Shown: in pieces, positions 1 to 8,181 of the stretch
Position numbering within the stretch: position 1 is the first letter of the stretch
Layout of the letters: every line of letters begins with the position of its first letter
Source of the DNA: Bacillota bacterium
Lineage (GTDB): Bacteria > Bacillota > Clostridia > Lachnospirales > Lachnospiraceae
Length of the DNA stretch: 64,000 nucleotides
Reading direction: 5' to 3'
Assembly (NCBI GenBank): GCA_023418475.1
Contig: JAEZZO010000064.1
Location: forward strand, 29,898 to 93,897
The notes under the pieces: generated by a model
Told to the model about the DNA's origin: nothing
The model's input: the letters and a program-made list of their open reading frames with translations, nothing else
Database searches by the model: none
Position numbers and translations under genes: made by a program

Positions 1-62
1 AGAACCACTTTTGATAAAAATAATAAGATCTTGAGATTTTTTACAGAATATATAATTAGCCG

Positions 63-91
63 TTGACAAATGCTTACTACCGTATTAAGAT
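63..91 (+). promoter_or_regulatory. Sigma-A promoter of the trpXYZ-type operon
   Basis: TTGACA at 63-68 and TAAGAT at 86-91 are separated by exactly 17 bases. Transcription would start near base 98, just before the T-box leader. Assignment is from consensus only. Confidence 0.75.
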
Positions 92-99
92 ATATTCAT

Positions 100-372
100 A
101 AATAAACGAAACCGTTGAGAAAGAGAAGTAAGCTTTAGTACAACATTACAGAGAGTCGCAGCTGGTGGAATGCGATATGGAGTCTTTGGCTGAATGGACT
201 TTTGAGGGCAACCCGAACTAATAGTAGGCGTTGACGGAGACCATAACCGTTACAAGCATGGCATATATTTATGTATATGTAGAGTGGGCAAAGATTTTCT
301 TTCCTTGTCAATTTGAGTGGTACCGCGGATTTTATTCGTCTCAAGTATAAGATACTTGAGGCTTTTTTTATG
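100..372 (+). promoter_or_regulatory. T-box leader, tryptophan (UGG) specifier
   Basis: The AGAGAG and GGTGGAA elements of stem I lie at about 150-170. The specifier segment GAATGGACTTTTGAGG places codon TGG (Trp) at 195-197. The T-box sequence proper, TGAGTGGTACCGCGGA, is at 314-329. It is followed by a terminator hairpin (CTCAAGTA at 340-347 pairing with TACTTGAG at 353-360) and a T-run to about 369. Uncharged tRNA-Trp should stabilise the antiterminator and allow transcription of the ABC importer downstream. The Trp assignment agrees with the TrpXYZ-type genes that follow. Confidence 0.92.
338..369 (+). terminator. T-box-controlled intrinsic terminator
   Basis: An 8-bp stem (CTCAAGTA/TACTTGAG) is followed by GGCTTTTTTTA. 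It competes with the antiterminator formed by the T-box sequence at 314-329. Confidence 0.85.
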
Positions 373-560
373 TGTTCGGATGAATAGTCAGTATTTGAAT
401 ACTTTAATCCAAGCCTTCCAAAAGTCTTATATAAAAGAATAAAATATCATTCGGATTAGATAAGTGCCAGTGCAGCGTATTGATCATACGGTTTTCTATT
501 ATTTTATACAGAGGAACAATTGTTACCTATTATATTTTAATTATGGAGGGAGTATTTCAC

Positions 561-1622
561 ATGAAAAAAATAATATCAATTATTTTAATTCTTGTTTTCA
601 CAATGAGCATGGTTGGCTGCGGTACAAAGAAAGAGACGATACCTGAGAAAACAGATGACACGAAAACAGTTACGGAGGGTGCAGCAGCATCCACAAATGA
701 TAAGGCAAAAAAGGTTACAATAGGAATCGGCCAGTTCGCTGAGCACAAATCACTGGATAACTGTAAGGAAGGCTTCCTGGAGGGTTTAAAGGAAGCGGGT
801 TATACAGAAGGAGACAATTTAGAAGTTGATTTTGAAAATGCACAGGCAGATATGGGCACTGCGCAGCAGATTGCTGATAATTTCGTTGCCAAGAAGGTGA
901 ACTTAATCTGTGCAATTGCAACACCTATGGCGCAAAGTGCTTATGCTGCAGCAAAGGCGGCAAATATTCCGGTTATCTTTACTGCTGTTACCGATCCTGT
1001 AAAGGCTGAGCTTGCGAAAGAGGACAAGACTCCAAACGGAGAAATTACCGGTACAAGTGATAAGCTTGCAGTAAAAGAGCAGCTGGAAATGATCCGCTCC
1101 ATCCTTCCTGATGCAAAAAAAATTGGTATAATGTATAGCACCAGTGAGGTTAACTCAGTGTCTGCTATTGAAGAATATAAAAAGCTTGCACCGGAGTATA
1201 ATTTTGAGATTGTGGAAAGTGGTATTGCTACATCGGCAGATATTCCGCTTGCTGCAGATGCTTTAGTTGGAAAGGTGGATTGTATCAGCAATTTAACAGA
1301 CAATACCGTTGTAAATTCACTTCCGGTTATTTTAGATAAAGCCGCTGCAAAGAAGATACCTGTATTTGGAAGTGAAGTAGAACAGGTTAAAATAGGATGT
1401 CTGGCAGCGATGGGTATTGATTACCTTGAACTTGGAAAGCAAACAGGAGCTATGGCAGCTAAGGTACTTTCGGGTGAGAAGAAAGCCAGTGAAATAAACT
1501 TCGAGACAATATCCCAGTATTCATTCTATGGCAATACAGCAGTTGCAGCAAGTCTTGGAATCACTCTTTCGAGTGATCTGGTAAGCAGTGCGAAGGAAAT
1601 GTTTGATAAAATTGCAGAATAA
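561..1622 (+). CDS. trpX: ABC transporter substrate-binding lipoprotein (TrpX-type)
   Basis: This 353-residue lipoprotein is of the ABC_sub_bind (DUF534) family. A signal peptide is followed by a lipobox ending in Cys20 (MVGC), so it should be anchored outside the membrane and deliver ligand to the permease and ATPase encoded next. The start at 561 is chosen over an upstream in-frame one because GGAGGG lies at 545-550, the right distance away, and because it gives a clean signal peptide. The family takes various ligands. The tryptophan assignment is an inference from the UGG-specifying T-box leader and the three-gene TrpXYZ-like layout. The fold and family are secure; the ligand is less so. 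Confidence 0.88.
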   Translation: MKKIISIILILVFTMSMVGCGTKKETIPEKTDDTKTVTEGAAASTNDKAKKVTIGIGQFAEHKSLDNCKEGFLEGLKEAGYTEGDNLEVDFENAQADMGTAQQIADNFVAKKVNLICAIATPMAQSAYAAAKAANIPVIFTAVTDPVKAELAKEDKTPNGEITGTSDKLAVKEQLEMIRSILPDAKKIGIMYSTSEVNSVSAIEEYKKLAPEYNFEIVESGIATSADIPLAADALVGKVDCISNLTDNTVVNSLPVILDKAAAKKIPVFGSEVEQVKIGCLAAMGIDYLELGKQTGAMAAKVLSGEKKASEINFETISQYSFYGNTAVAASLGITLSSDLVSSAKEMFDKIAE

Positions 1623-1675
1623 TTGTAAGCGAAGTAAAACATAATGTGGTTTCTCGTTTATTCAGGAGGTAGAAT

Positions 1676-2566
1676 ATGGCGGCATGGGTAATAATTTTAT
1701 TGGGGGTTTTGGAGGAAGGTCTTGTCTACTCCATTATGGCGATGGGTGTTTACATTACCTACAAAATATTGGATTTCCCGGATCTGTCCGTTGACGGAAC
1801 CTTTCCGCTTGGAGCAGCAATAACGGTAATAATGATCTTAGCAGGTGTTAATCCGCTTCTTACGTTATTAATAAGCTTCCTGACCGGAGCGCTGGCAGGC
1901 ATTTTAACAGGTCTGATACATGTTAAGCTGAAGGTAAGAGACCTATTATCCGGAATTATTATGATGACTGCGTTGTATTCGATCAACCTGCGGATAGCGG
2001 GAAGAGCAAATGTTCCGATCTTTTCAAAGAATACTATTTTTGAAAATGCATTACTTGACAGTATCGTACCAGAGGGTTTTAAACCCTTTCTTGTATCTGT
2101 AATTTTACTTATCATTGTAATAATAATGAAGCTATTACTGGATCTTTATCTGAAAACAAAATCCGGTTATCTGCTTCGCGCAGTCGGAGATAATGAGACA
2201 CTTGTTACCTCTCTTGCGAAGGACAAAGGGACAGTTAAAATAATTGGACTCGCAATCGCGAATGCATTTGTTGCACTGGCAGGATGCGTCTATGCGCAGA
2301 AAAGCGGTTTCTTTGAGATTTCCTCTGGAACAGGAACCATCGTGATCGGACTTGCCAGTGTTATTATTGGTACCAATCTGTTTAAGAAACTATCCTTCGT
2401 AAAGTCTACAACAGCCGTTATCATTGGTTCAATTATTTATAAAGCCTGTGTTGCAATCGCAATCCGGTTTGGAATGGTAGCCTCCGATCTAAAGTTGATT
2501 ACTGCGATATTATTCCTAGGAATTCTGGTTCTTAGCAGTGAACGCAAAAGGAGGGTGAAGCAATGA
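1676..2566 (+). CDS. trpY: ABC transporter permease (TrpY-type)
   Basis: A 296-residue, strongly hydrophobic protein of the branched-chain amino acid/sugar permease superfamily (BPD_transp_2), with about eight membrane segments. The conserved cytoplasmic segment GYLLRAVGDNE and the following glycine/alanine-rich helices resemble the ATPase-contacting loop of this family. AGGAGG at 1664-1669 supports the ATG at 1676. Its stop overlaps the ATPase start in an ATGA, implying translational coupling. It would form the membrane channel for the substrate delivered by the lipoprotein upstream, and is under the same Trp T-box. Confidence 0.9.
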   Translation: MAAWVIILLGVLEEGLVYSIMAMGVYITYKILDFPDLSVDGTFPLGAAITVIMILAGVNPLLTLLISFLTGALAGILTGLIHVKLKVRDLLSGIIMMTALYSINLRIAGRANVPIFSKNTIFENALLDSIVPEGFKPFLVSVILLIIVIIMKLLLDLYLKTKSGYLLRAVGDNETLVTSLAKDKGTVKIIGLAIANAFVALAGCVYAQKSGFFEISSGTGTIVIGLASVIIGTNLFKKLSFVKSTTAVIIGSIIYKACVAIAIRFGMVASDLKLITAILFLGILVLSSERKRRVKQ

Positions 2567-3336
2567 TTGAATTGCAAAATATTAATAAGTACTATAACCC
2601 TGGGACTATTAATGAGATGTGCCTGTTTCGTGATTTTAACCTGACAATCCAGAATGGAGAATTTATTTCTGTCGTTGGGAGTAATGGTTCAGGCAAGACC
2701 TCCATGCTGAATATTATCTGCGGCAGTATTCCAATTGATAATGGCAGGATTATGATAGGAAGCGAGAATATTACGAATATGCCGGAACATATTCGCCAGA
2801 GACGTATTGGTCGCGTCTATCAAAATCCGGCTATGGGTACCTGCCCGACAATGACAATACTCGAGAACATGTCCCTTGCTGACAATAAAGGAAAAAGCTT
2901 TAATCTAGGAAGAGGAACGAATAAAAAGCGGATTTCGTATTACCGGGAAATGCTTGCTTCCTTAAATCTGGGACTGGAAGATAAAATGAATATTCCGGTC
3001 GCATCCCTTTCGGGCGGTCAGAGGCAGGCTATGGCTTTATTAATGGCGACTATGACGCCGATCGAATTTCTGATATTGGATGAACATACGGCTGCGCTCG
3101 ATCCCAAAACCGCTGAGCTGATCATGCAGCTAACCGATCAGGTTGTAAAGGAAAAGCACCTTACAACTATTATGGTAACCCATAATCTTCGTTATGCCGT
3201 AGAATATGGCAGCAGGCTGCTTATGATGCACCAGGGAGGTGTGATTCTTGATAAAGCAGGAGCAGATAAGAGTGGATTAATTATTGATGATATTCTGGAG
3301 AAATTTAATGAAATCAGTATTGAATGCGGTAATTAA
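2563..3336 (+). CDS. trpZ: ABC transporter ATP-binding protein (TrpZ-type)
   Basis: A 257-residue ABC ATPase. Walker A GSNGSGKT is at residues 39-46. The signature SLSGGQ, the Walker B segment ending LILDEHTAALD and the switch histidine in MVTHN are all intact, so it should hydrolyse ATP to power the importer. It overlaps the permease gene by four bases (ATGA) and is the last gene of the operon, followed by a strong terminator at 3370-3408. Tryptophan as substrate is inferred from the leader. The alternative would be another aromatic compound. Confidence 0.92.
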   Translation: MIELQNINKYYNPGTINEMCLFRDFNLTIQNGEFISVVGSNGSGKTSMLNIICGSIPIDNGRIMIGSENITNMPEHIRQRRIGRVYQNPAMGTCPTMTILENMSLADNKGKSFNLGRGTNKKRISYYREMLASLNLGLEDKMNIPVASLSGGQRQAMALLMATMTPIEFLILDEHTAALDPKTAELIMQLTDQVVKEKHLTTIMVTHNLRYAVEYGSRLLMMHQGGVILDKAGADKSGLIIDDILEKFNEISIECGN

Positions 3337-3369
3337 ATAAAGCATATACACTTGAATTAAAAGAATATG

Positions 3370-3408
3370 AGACCTATCATTTTTATGCATAAAATGATAG
3401 GTCTTTTT
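3370..3408 (+). terminator. Intrinsic terminator of the trpXYZ-type operon
   Basis: A near-perfect 14-bp stem (AGACCTATCATTTT pairing with AAAATGATAGGTCT) with a short loop runs directly into TTTTT. Confidence 0.92.
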
Positions 3409-3589
3409 ACGTGATAAATTATACAATCTAATTGACTAATCCAAACACAAAAGTACATTCGAAAGGTGCAATATCTGACTAATGTATAAAAACTTGAGCT
3501 GATTTAGGAAAAGTACGAAAAGAAACAATGAAGTGAAGATGAATGTTAAAATGAAGGTAAAGATGAAAGGAAAAGAAGGAGGATATGTT

Positions 3590-4435
3590 ATGAGTTCACT
3601 TAATGGAAAAATTGCTTTTGTTACAGGGGCAACCCGTGGAATAGGTAAGGGGATAGTAATTGCATTAGCAAAAGCGGGTGCTTGTGTATATTTTACAGGA
3701 AGAACCGCAGAAGAGGGTAAGGGAGCGGTAAACTTAGCAGGTTCCCTTATGCAGACAGAAAAGGAAGCAAGGCAATACAATAATGAGGTATATGCAATAA
3801 AATGTGACCATATCGTTGATGAAGAGACACAAGCCGCGGTACAGCGAGTTATCGAGGAGAAGGGCCGGATTGATATACTGGTGAATAATGTATGGGGTGG
3901 TTATGAATGTTTTAACGACGGCACACAGTTCTGGCTGGAGCGGGAGTTCTTTACCATACCAATCAATCGGTGGGACAAAATGTTTCAGGCCGGAATCCGG
4001 GCACATTATGTTACCAGTAGTTTTGTGGCACCGGTAATGGTAGAACAGGGAGGAGGGCTGATCGTTAATATTTCCTTCTGGGCTGCACAAAGAAATGATA
4101 TGGGTGTTGCTTATGGTATTGCAAAAGCCGCAGATGATAAAATGGTAGAAACTATGGCATATGAGCTTAATAAATATAATATAAATACGATATCTCTATA
4201 TCCGGGATTGGTAAGGACGGAATCGGTCATGGCATCGGCCGAATTCCTGAATTTGGAGAATTCAGAAACACCTGAATTTATCGGAAGAGTAATTGCCGGT
4301 ATGATGGACGACGAAAAAATCAATGAGAAAAGCGGAACCGTTCAGATTGCAGCCAAACTGGCAATAGAATATGGAATTGCAGATATCGACGGCAATCAGC
4401 CGCTGCCCCTTACTATTGATTCCTGTAAATTATAA
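3590..4435 (+). CDS. Short-chain dehydrogenase/reductase (DHRS1-like)
   Basis: A 281-residue classical SDR oxidoreductase. The NAD(P)-binding motif TGATRGIG is at residues 12-19. The usual NNAG motif appears as NNVWG near residues 99-103. The catalytic residues are Ser162, Tyr175 and Lys179 (YGIAK). The NNVWGG motif, the tryptophan-rich middle segment and the SLYPG segment resemble the DHRS1 subgroup, for which no single substrate is settled. AAGGAGG at 3577-3582 picks the ATG at 3590 rather than the upstream ATG at 3533, which would add a lysine-rich tail lacking a ribosome-binding site. It appears monocistronic. The reaction is an NAD(P)H-dependent carbonyl/alcohol conversion on an unknown substrate. 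Confidence 0.88.
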   Translation: MSSLNGKIAFVTGATRGIGKGIVIALAKAGACVYFTGRTAEEGKGAVNLAGSLMQTEKEARQYNNEVYAIKCDHIVDEETQAAVQRVIEEKGRIDILVNNVWGGYECFNDGTQFWLEREFFTIPINRWDKMFQAGIRAHYVTSSFVAPVMVEQGGGLIVNISFWAAQRNDMGVAYGIAKAADDKMVETMAYELNKYNINTISLYPGLVRTESVMASAEFLNLENSETPEFIGRVIAGMMDDEKINEKSGTVQIAAKLAIEYGIADIDGNQPLPLTIDSCKL

Positions 4436-4800
4436 AATATATAAGCTTATATACTGTAATGTAGAAGCTTATTCCAGGCATAACTTTTGGCACTTGAATC
4501 ATATTAGGCACTACGGAACTAAATAGAGCTATTTGACAGTCTTTGCAGTTGTAACAGTCATCCCGGTAGCCTTGATCTTTGTTTTCATACAGAAATATAT
4601 TTCTTGCGGTATGACTAGCGGAGCAGTGAAAGGCTGAAAATAGGTATCAGGTATGTGAAGTTGCTGTTTGCAGTCCGGTCAAAACAGGGTTGTGAACAGT
4701 TACTTTGCAGAATATTCTGGTATAATATCTATTAAATTATCAAATCTGTCTCTATGCAAAACATCAAACCTATGTTATACTTTGGTTAGAAAAATTTATA

Positions 4801-4898
4801 AGCAGAGTAGGATTGTGCGCGTTAAGTGCTGGTTGAACAGGGAGTTGTCAGCCGGACGAAAAGGATACTTGCGGTGCATAGTTCGCATCCCGCTGCTA
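4801..4898 (+). promoter_or_regulatory. THF (tetrahydrofolate) riboswitch
   Basis: The segment closes with AGCAG (4801-4805) pairing with CTGCT (4893-4897). It contains the class-typical blocks GCGCGTTAAGTGCTGG and GGTGCATAGTTCGCATCC. It sits 79 bases upstream of folT, a usual genomic partner of THF riboswitches. Binding of reduced folate should lower folT expression. A weak hairpin (TCAAATA/TATTTGA) followed by TTTTAT at about 4909-4935 could be a terminator. Masking of the ribosome-binding site at 4960-4967 is the alternative output. Confidence 0.9.
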
Positions 4899-4976
4899 CA
4901 GTTGGATAGTCAAATACATTTCTATTTGATTTTATCTCTTATTGTAGTAAACATCTGCAAAGGAGGTAATTTTTTT

Positions 4977-5555
4977 ATGTCAAAATTTAAAAAACTATTT
5001 CTCGCATCTTTCAAAGAAATGAAGAATGTAAGATGCATCACCCTGACTGCTATGTTTGGCGCAATTTCTATTGTTTTAGGAAGTTTTACGGTTATATTGT
5101 GGGATTTTCTGAAGATCGGTTTTACCTTTCTGCCCAATGAATTTGTATATTACTTATTTGGTCCGTTTGTAGGGATCATTTATGGAGCAGCGATTGACAT
5201 TCTGACCTTCTTGGTTAAGCCGATGGGAGCTTTTTTTCCGGGTCTTACAATTAGCTCTATGCTGACCGGATTGCTTTATGGTTTGATTTTATATCAAAAA
5301 CCGATCAGTTTAAAAAGGATACTTATAGCCAATATCCTAAGAATGGTATTTATTGATATTCTGTTAAATACCTTCTGGTTTACCCTCTTATATGGGAATT
5401 CCTTTATGGCAATGCTTCCGATAAGAGCCTTAAAGCAGCTGATTATGCTGCCGGTAGAAACAATGCTGTTGTTTGCCGCAATAAGAGGAGTAGAGGCAAG
5501 CGGAATATTGAAAATGCTATATAATAAAAAAGCTGGAGTTAAGAAAATTATTTAA
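4977..5555 (+). CDS. folT: Folate ECF transporter S component FolT
   Basis: A 192-residue membrane protein with about six hydrophobic segments, matching the FolT family of energy-coupling-factor substrate-binding subunits. It captures folates and hands them to the shared EcfA/EcfA'/EcfT module, which is not in this window. AAGGAGG at 4960-4966 supports ATG 4977; the longer upstream reading frame runs through the riboswitch and is not used. The THF riboswitch directly upstream independently supports folate as the ligand. It is monocistronic, with a hairpin terminator shared with the convergent minus-strand gene. Confidence 0.93.
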   Translation: MSKFKKLFLASFKEMKNVRCITLTAMFGAISIVLGSFTVILWDFLKIGFTFLPNEFVYYLFGPFVGIIYGAAIDILTFLVKPMGAFFPGLTISSMLTGLLYGLILYQKPISLKRILIANILRMVFIDILLNTFWFTLLYGNSFMAMLPIRALKQLIMLPVETMLLFAAIRGVEASGILKMLYNKKAGVKKII

Positions 5556-5566
5556 ATAAAACAGAT

Positions 5567-5638
5567 AAGCCCGTTGAAATAGAACTGTATCTCCTTTTGC
5601 TAAGTTGATACGGCAAGTTTCAAAGGGCTTTTGTTTTA
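5567..5638. terminator. Shared terminator between folT and the convergent hydrolase gene
   Basis: AAGCCCGTTGAAA at about 5567-5579 pairs with TTTCAAAGGGCTT near 5616-5630. TTTTG follows on the plus strand. The convergent gene ends at 5645 on the minus strand. Confidence 0.65.
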
Positions 5639-5644
5639 ACTATT

Positions 5645-7021
5645 TTACCAAAATAATAACCCACCTAATTTTACAGAGGTTACCTTGTGATCATATCCTT
5701 TCCTAACCGCTGTCATATAGGAATGAAAATAAAGGCGTGAGCCGATATTATTTGCGCCGGCCAGAGCATCCTTTGCAGCTTTTATGGACATTCGTTCTGA
5801 GCTTGAGTTAAAATTATCATAACCATTCAATTGTCTTTGCAGGGAGCCGTTTGGTACAACAGAAAATTGTCCTCGCTGGTAAATAACCGTTTTAATGGAA
5901 GAAGCATATTTTGAGGAAGCAACCCGGTTTAAAACAACATTGGCAACAGCCAGTTTGCATTTATAGCTTTGCGAACCGGCCTCAGCATGGATCAGGCAGG
6001 CAAGCAGCTTTAACTCACTGCCGGAATAACCAATACCATTTTCATACAGAATTTCTGTTTCCTTTTTTATTCGTTCCGCAGCTTCTTGCTGTTTAAGCTT
6101 TTCTTCCTCTGCTTTTGAGACGCCTTCCTTAAATTCCACACGAAGCTTCGCAAATTCTGTCTTGATAAATCCATTGGAATGGTTCCTGGGTATGCTGATT
6201 TTTATCCATTCTCCTTTTTTCTTAACAACAGCGTATACCTCATTTTTATAGATTACGGCTACTTTTTTTGATTTTATGGAGGTGCTCTCCCGCACGTTTA
6301 GACCATCGGCATTAACAGAGACAGTTAAAGTACCATATTTATCTACTAATACCTTATCCGGAATACCGGTTTTCATGAATTTCTTTTTTACGTATCCCTT
6401 CATATTGCCTGATTTAATATAATACCAGTCATCCTTTTCTTTTATTATGGTTGCGGCTGAATTTTTATATAGCTTTCCTAAAATATGACTGTTTGTGGAG
6501 GCCATCTTTCTGACGTTTACAAAATCTTTTGCAATTGAGATGCCAATATCCGCATATTTTGCCTTGTCTTTTTTGTCGGATTTCTGATTATCTGTATTGT
6601 CCTTGTCCGCCAAATCAGTGTCTAAAACAGCTTCGGAGGATGTGGCACTATCTGCTCCGAAAGCAGTAGCAGCATTCGGGTAAGCAGTTATCGCATTGGC
6701 AGAACTTATATTTTTCTGATTATCCCTATCTCTTTTGTCAATATTACTGGCTGCTTCTAAGCTTTTCTCAGAGCTTGTCTTAGAATTATTTGACAATGCA
6801 TCTGGTTCGGTGTTCTTACTGCTATTTACTGAAAAAGATTGAATTTCGGATTTGGCTTTCTGTTTTAACAAAGTTTCACTTGTTGTAGTTAATGCATCAT
6901 CTGACTTGGTTGAATTCGCTTTGCCAACGGGAGAAGGAATTTGTATTTTCAGAACGTGTGTCGTACAAAAAACTAAAATTATGATCAGCGCTGCGATGAA
7001 AACTAATTTTTCCTTTTTCAT
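5645..7021 (-). CDS. Membrane-anchored cell-wall hydrolase: two SH3 domains plus SleB/CwlJ catalytic domain
   Basis: A 458-residue exported protein. An N-terminal signal anchor (about residues 6-26) is followed by a long Ser/Asn/Lys-rich spacer. Two bacterial SH3 repeats follow at roughly 155-220 and 232-295, the first with the DFVNVR motif and the second with LNVRES. A charged, coiled-coil-like linker and a C-terminal Hydrolase_2 domain end the protein; HAEAGSQSYKCKLAVANVVLNR contains the glutamate-bearing core. This domain cuts peptidoglycan in spore-cortex lytic enzymes, but similar proteins also act in vegetative cells, so a germination role is not established. The SH3-linker part is clearly related to the NlpC/P60 protein at 33334-34578. 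GAAAGG precedes the ATG at 7021. Confidence 0.88.
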   Translation of the reverse strand: MKKEKLVFIAALIIILVFCTTHVLKIQIPSPVGKANSTKSDDALTTTSETLLKQKAKSEIQSFSVNSSKNTEPDALSNNSKTSSEKSLEAASNIDKRDRDNQKNISSANAITAYPNAATAFGADSATSSEAVLDTDLADKDNTDNQKSDKKDKAKYADIGISIAKDFVNVRKMASTNSHILGKLYKNSAATIIKEKDDWYYIKSGNMKGYVKKKFMKTGIPDKVLVDKYGTLTVSVNADGLNVRESTSIKSKKVAVIYKNEVYAVVKKKGEWIKISIPRNHSNGFIKTEFAKLRVEFKEGVSKAEEEKLKQQEAAERIKKETEILYENGIGYSGSELKLLACLIHAEAGSQSYKCKLAVANVVLNRVASSKYASSIKTVIYQRGQFSVVPNGSLQRQLNGYDNFNSSSERMSIKAAKDALAGANNIGSRLYFHSYMTAVRKGYDHKVTSVKLGGLLFW

Positions 7022-7440
7022 AACTCTGCCTTTCTAGTTAATTATTATGAAAACCGTCATAATATAAGCCGGGCTGACAGGCACAAGTTTGCCGGGCTGT
7101 TTCATTAGTATAGCCCATAAAGCCTTTAAAATCAACTAGATTAAGGGTATAATGGGATATAATAACAATTATTAACAGGCTTTGTTAAATATATTCCGGA
7201 AGGAGTACAGATAATACCGAATAGGAAAAAAATGTACAAGCTATTGGATGGCAGGAAAATAAGTTCCACAAAAAAAGAAATGGTAACTTTATCAGAGCCG
7301 CCATTTCTTTACTAAATTTATTTCAGATTCAACTGTCAGAAGTCTGATTTGACTTATGCAGATGGATATGAGAGTATATATTCATACAATAAACATTTTT
7401 ACGACTTTGATACTCAAATCCCATTTATTTCATAAAAAGT
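7022..7440. other. Intergenic region between the hydrolase and plsC genes
   Basis: About 420 bases without a credible gene. The left part should hold the promoter and leader of the minus-strand hydrolase. The right part holds the terminator of plsC at 7268-7310. I see nothing else. Confidence 0.6.
7268..7310 (-). terminator. Intrinsic terminator after plsC
   Basis: Read on the minus strand, AAAGAAATGG and CCATTTCTTT (7301-7310 and 7274-7283) form a 10-bp stem followed by a run of T. It lies about 130 bases beyond the plsC stop. Confidence 0.8.
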
Positions 7441-8154
7441 TTACTTATTTTCATAAAATTGAATGGTCTCTTTAATGCGAGAAGATACCAGTTCAGCCAA
7501 TTCAGTGGATTTCATACCTTTATAATCTTCATAATATAAGGGTTGTAAATAATGAATCTGTACAGTTACCTTTTTTATTGAATTTGTATCAAAGGCTTTA
7601 AAGCTATCGATTAATGCAACCGGTACGATGGGACATCTTGCATTCATAGCACTTTTAAAGCTTCCGCCTTTAAATTCAAGTAATTGATTACCCTTTCTTG
7701 AACGGGTTCCCTCTGCAAAAATAAGAAAGTTATCCCCCTCCTTAACGCGCTTCGTCATATTCATGATAACCTGCATGGATTGCCGTATATCTTCACGATC
7801 TATGATTTCAGCCTGAAGCATCATAATAATACGCCGTAACAAAAAGGTATCCTTTACTTCCTTCTTCATTACAGTAACAAGCGGGCGCTCATGTGTTTCC
7901 AGAAAAGCCAATGCATCAAACATTCCCTGATGATTGGGAAACATTATATATCCATTCTCTTTCGGAAGATTTTCTAAACCTGTACAAATGATCTTAACCC
8001 TTCCCCTTCGGTTAACAACCGGAGCTACTTTATGAAGAAAGGCATAACGGGTTTCCCTGTCATAATTCTGTGCATGGCTTAAACGCAGTACACAAAACAA
8101 ATAGTAGGGTAAACTGAAAAAGCTTCGAATGAACATAAATATAATTCTCTTCAT
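7441..8154 (-). CDS. plsC: 1-acyl-sn-glycerol-3-phosphate acyltransferase
   Basis: A 237-residue PlsC-family enzyme that adds the second acyl chain to lysophosphatidic acid to make phosphatidic acid at the membrane. Motif I NHQGMFD (residues 74-80) supplies the catalytic His/Asp pair, and motif III FAEGTRS is at residues 146-152. A hydrophobic N-terminal stretch (about residues 4-24) would attach it to the membrane. It lies 27 bases downstream of rpoD on the same strand, so it is likely cotranscribed with it. Which acyl donor it uses cannot be read from the sequence. Confidence 0.92.
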   Translation of the reverse strand: MKRIIFMFIRSFFSLPYYLFCVLRLSHAQNYDRETRYAFLHKVAPVVNRRGRVKIICTGLENLPKENGYIMFPNHQGMFDALAFLETHERPLVTVMKKEVKDTFLLRRIIMMLQAEIIDREDIRQSMQVIMNMTKRVKEGDNFLIFAEGTRSRKGNQLLEFKGGSFKSAMNARCPIVPVALIDSFKAFDTNSIKKVTVQIHYLQPLYYEDYKGMKSTELAELVSSRIKETIQFYENK

Positions 8155-8181
8155 AAAATGCTCCTTCTCATCGGTCTTACT

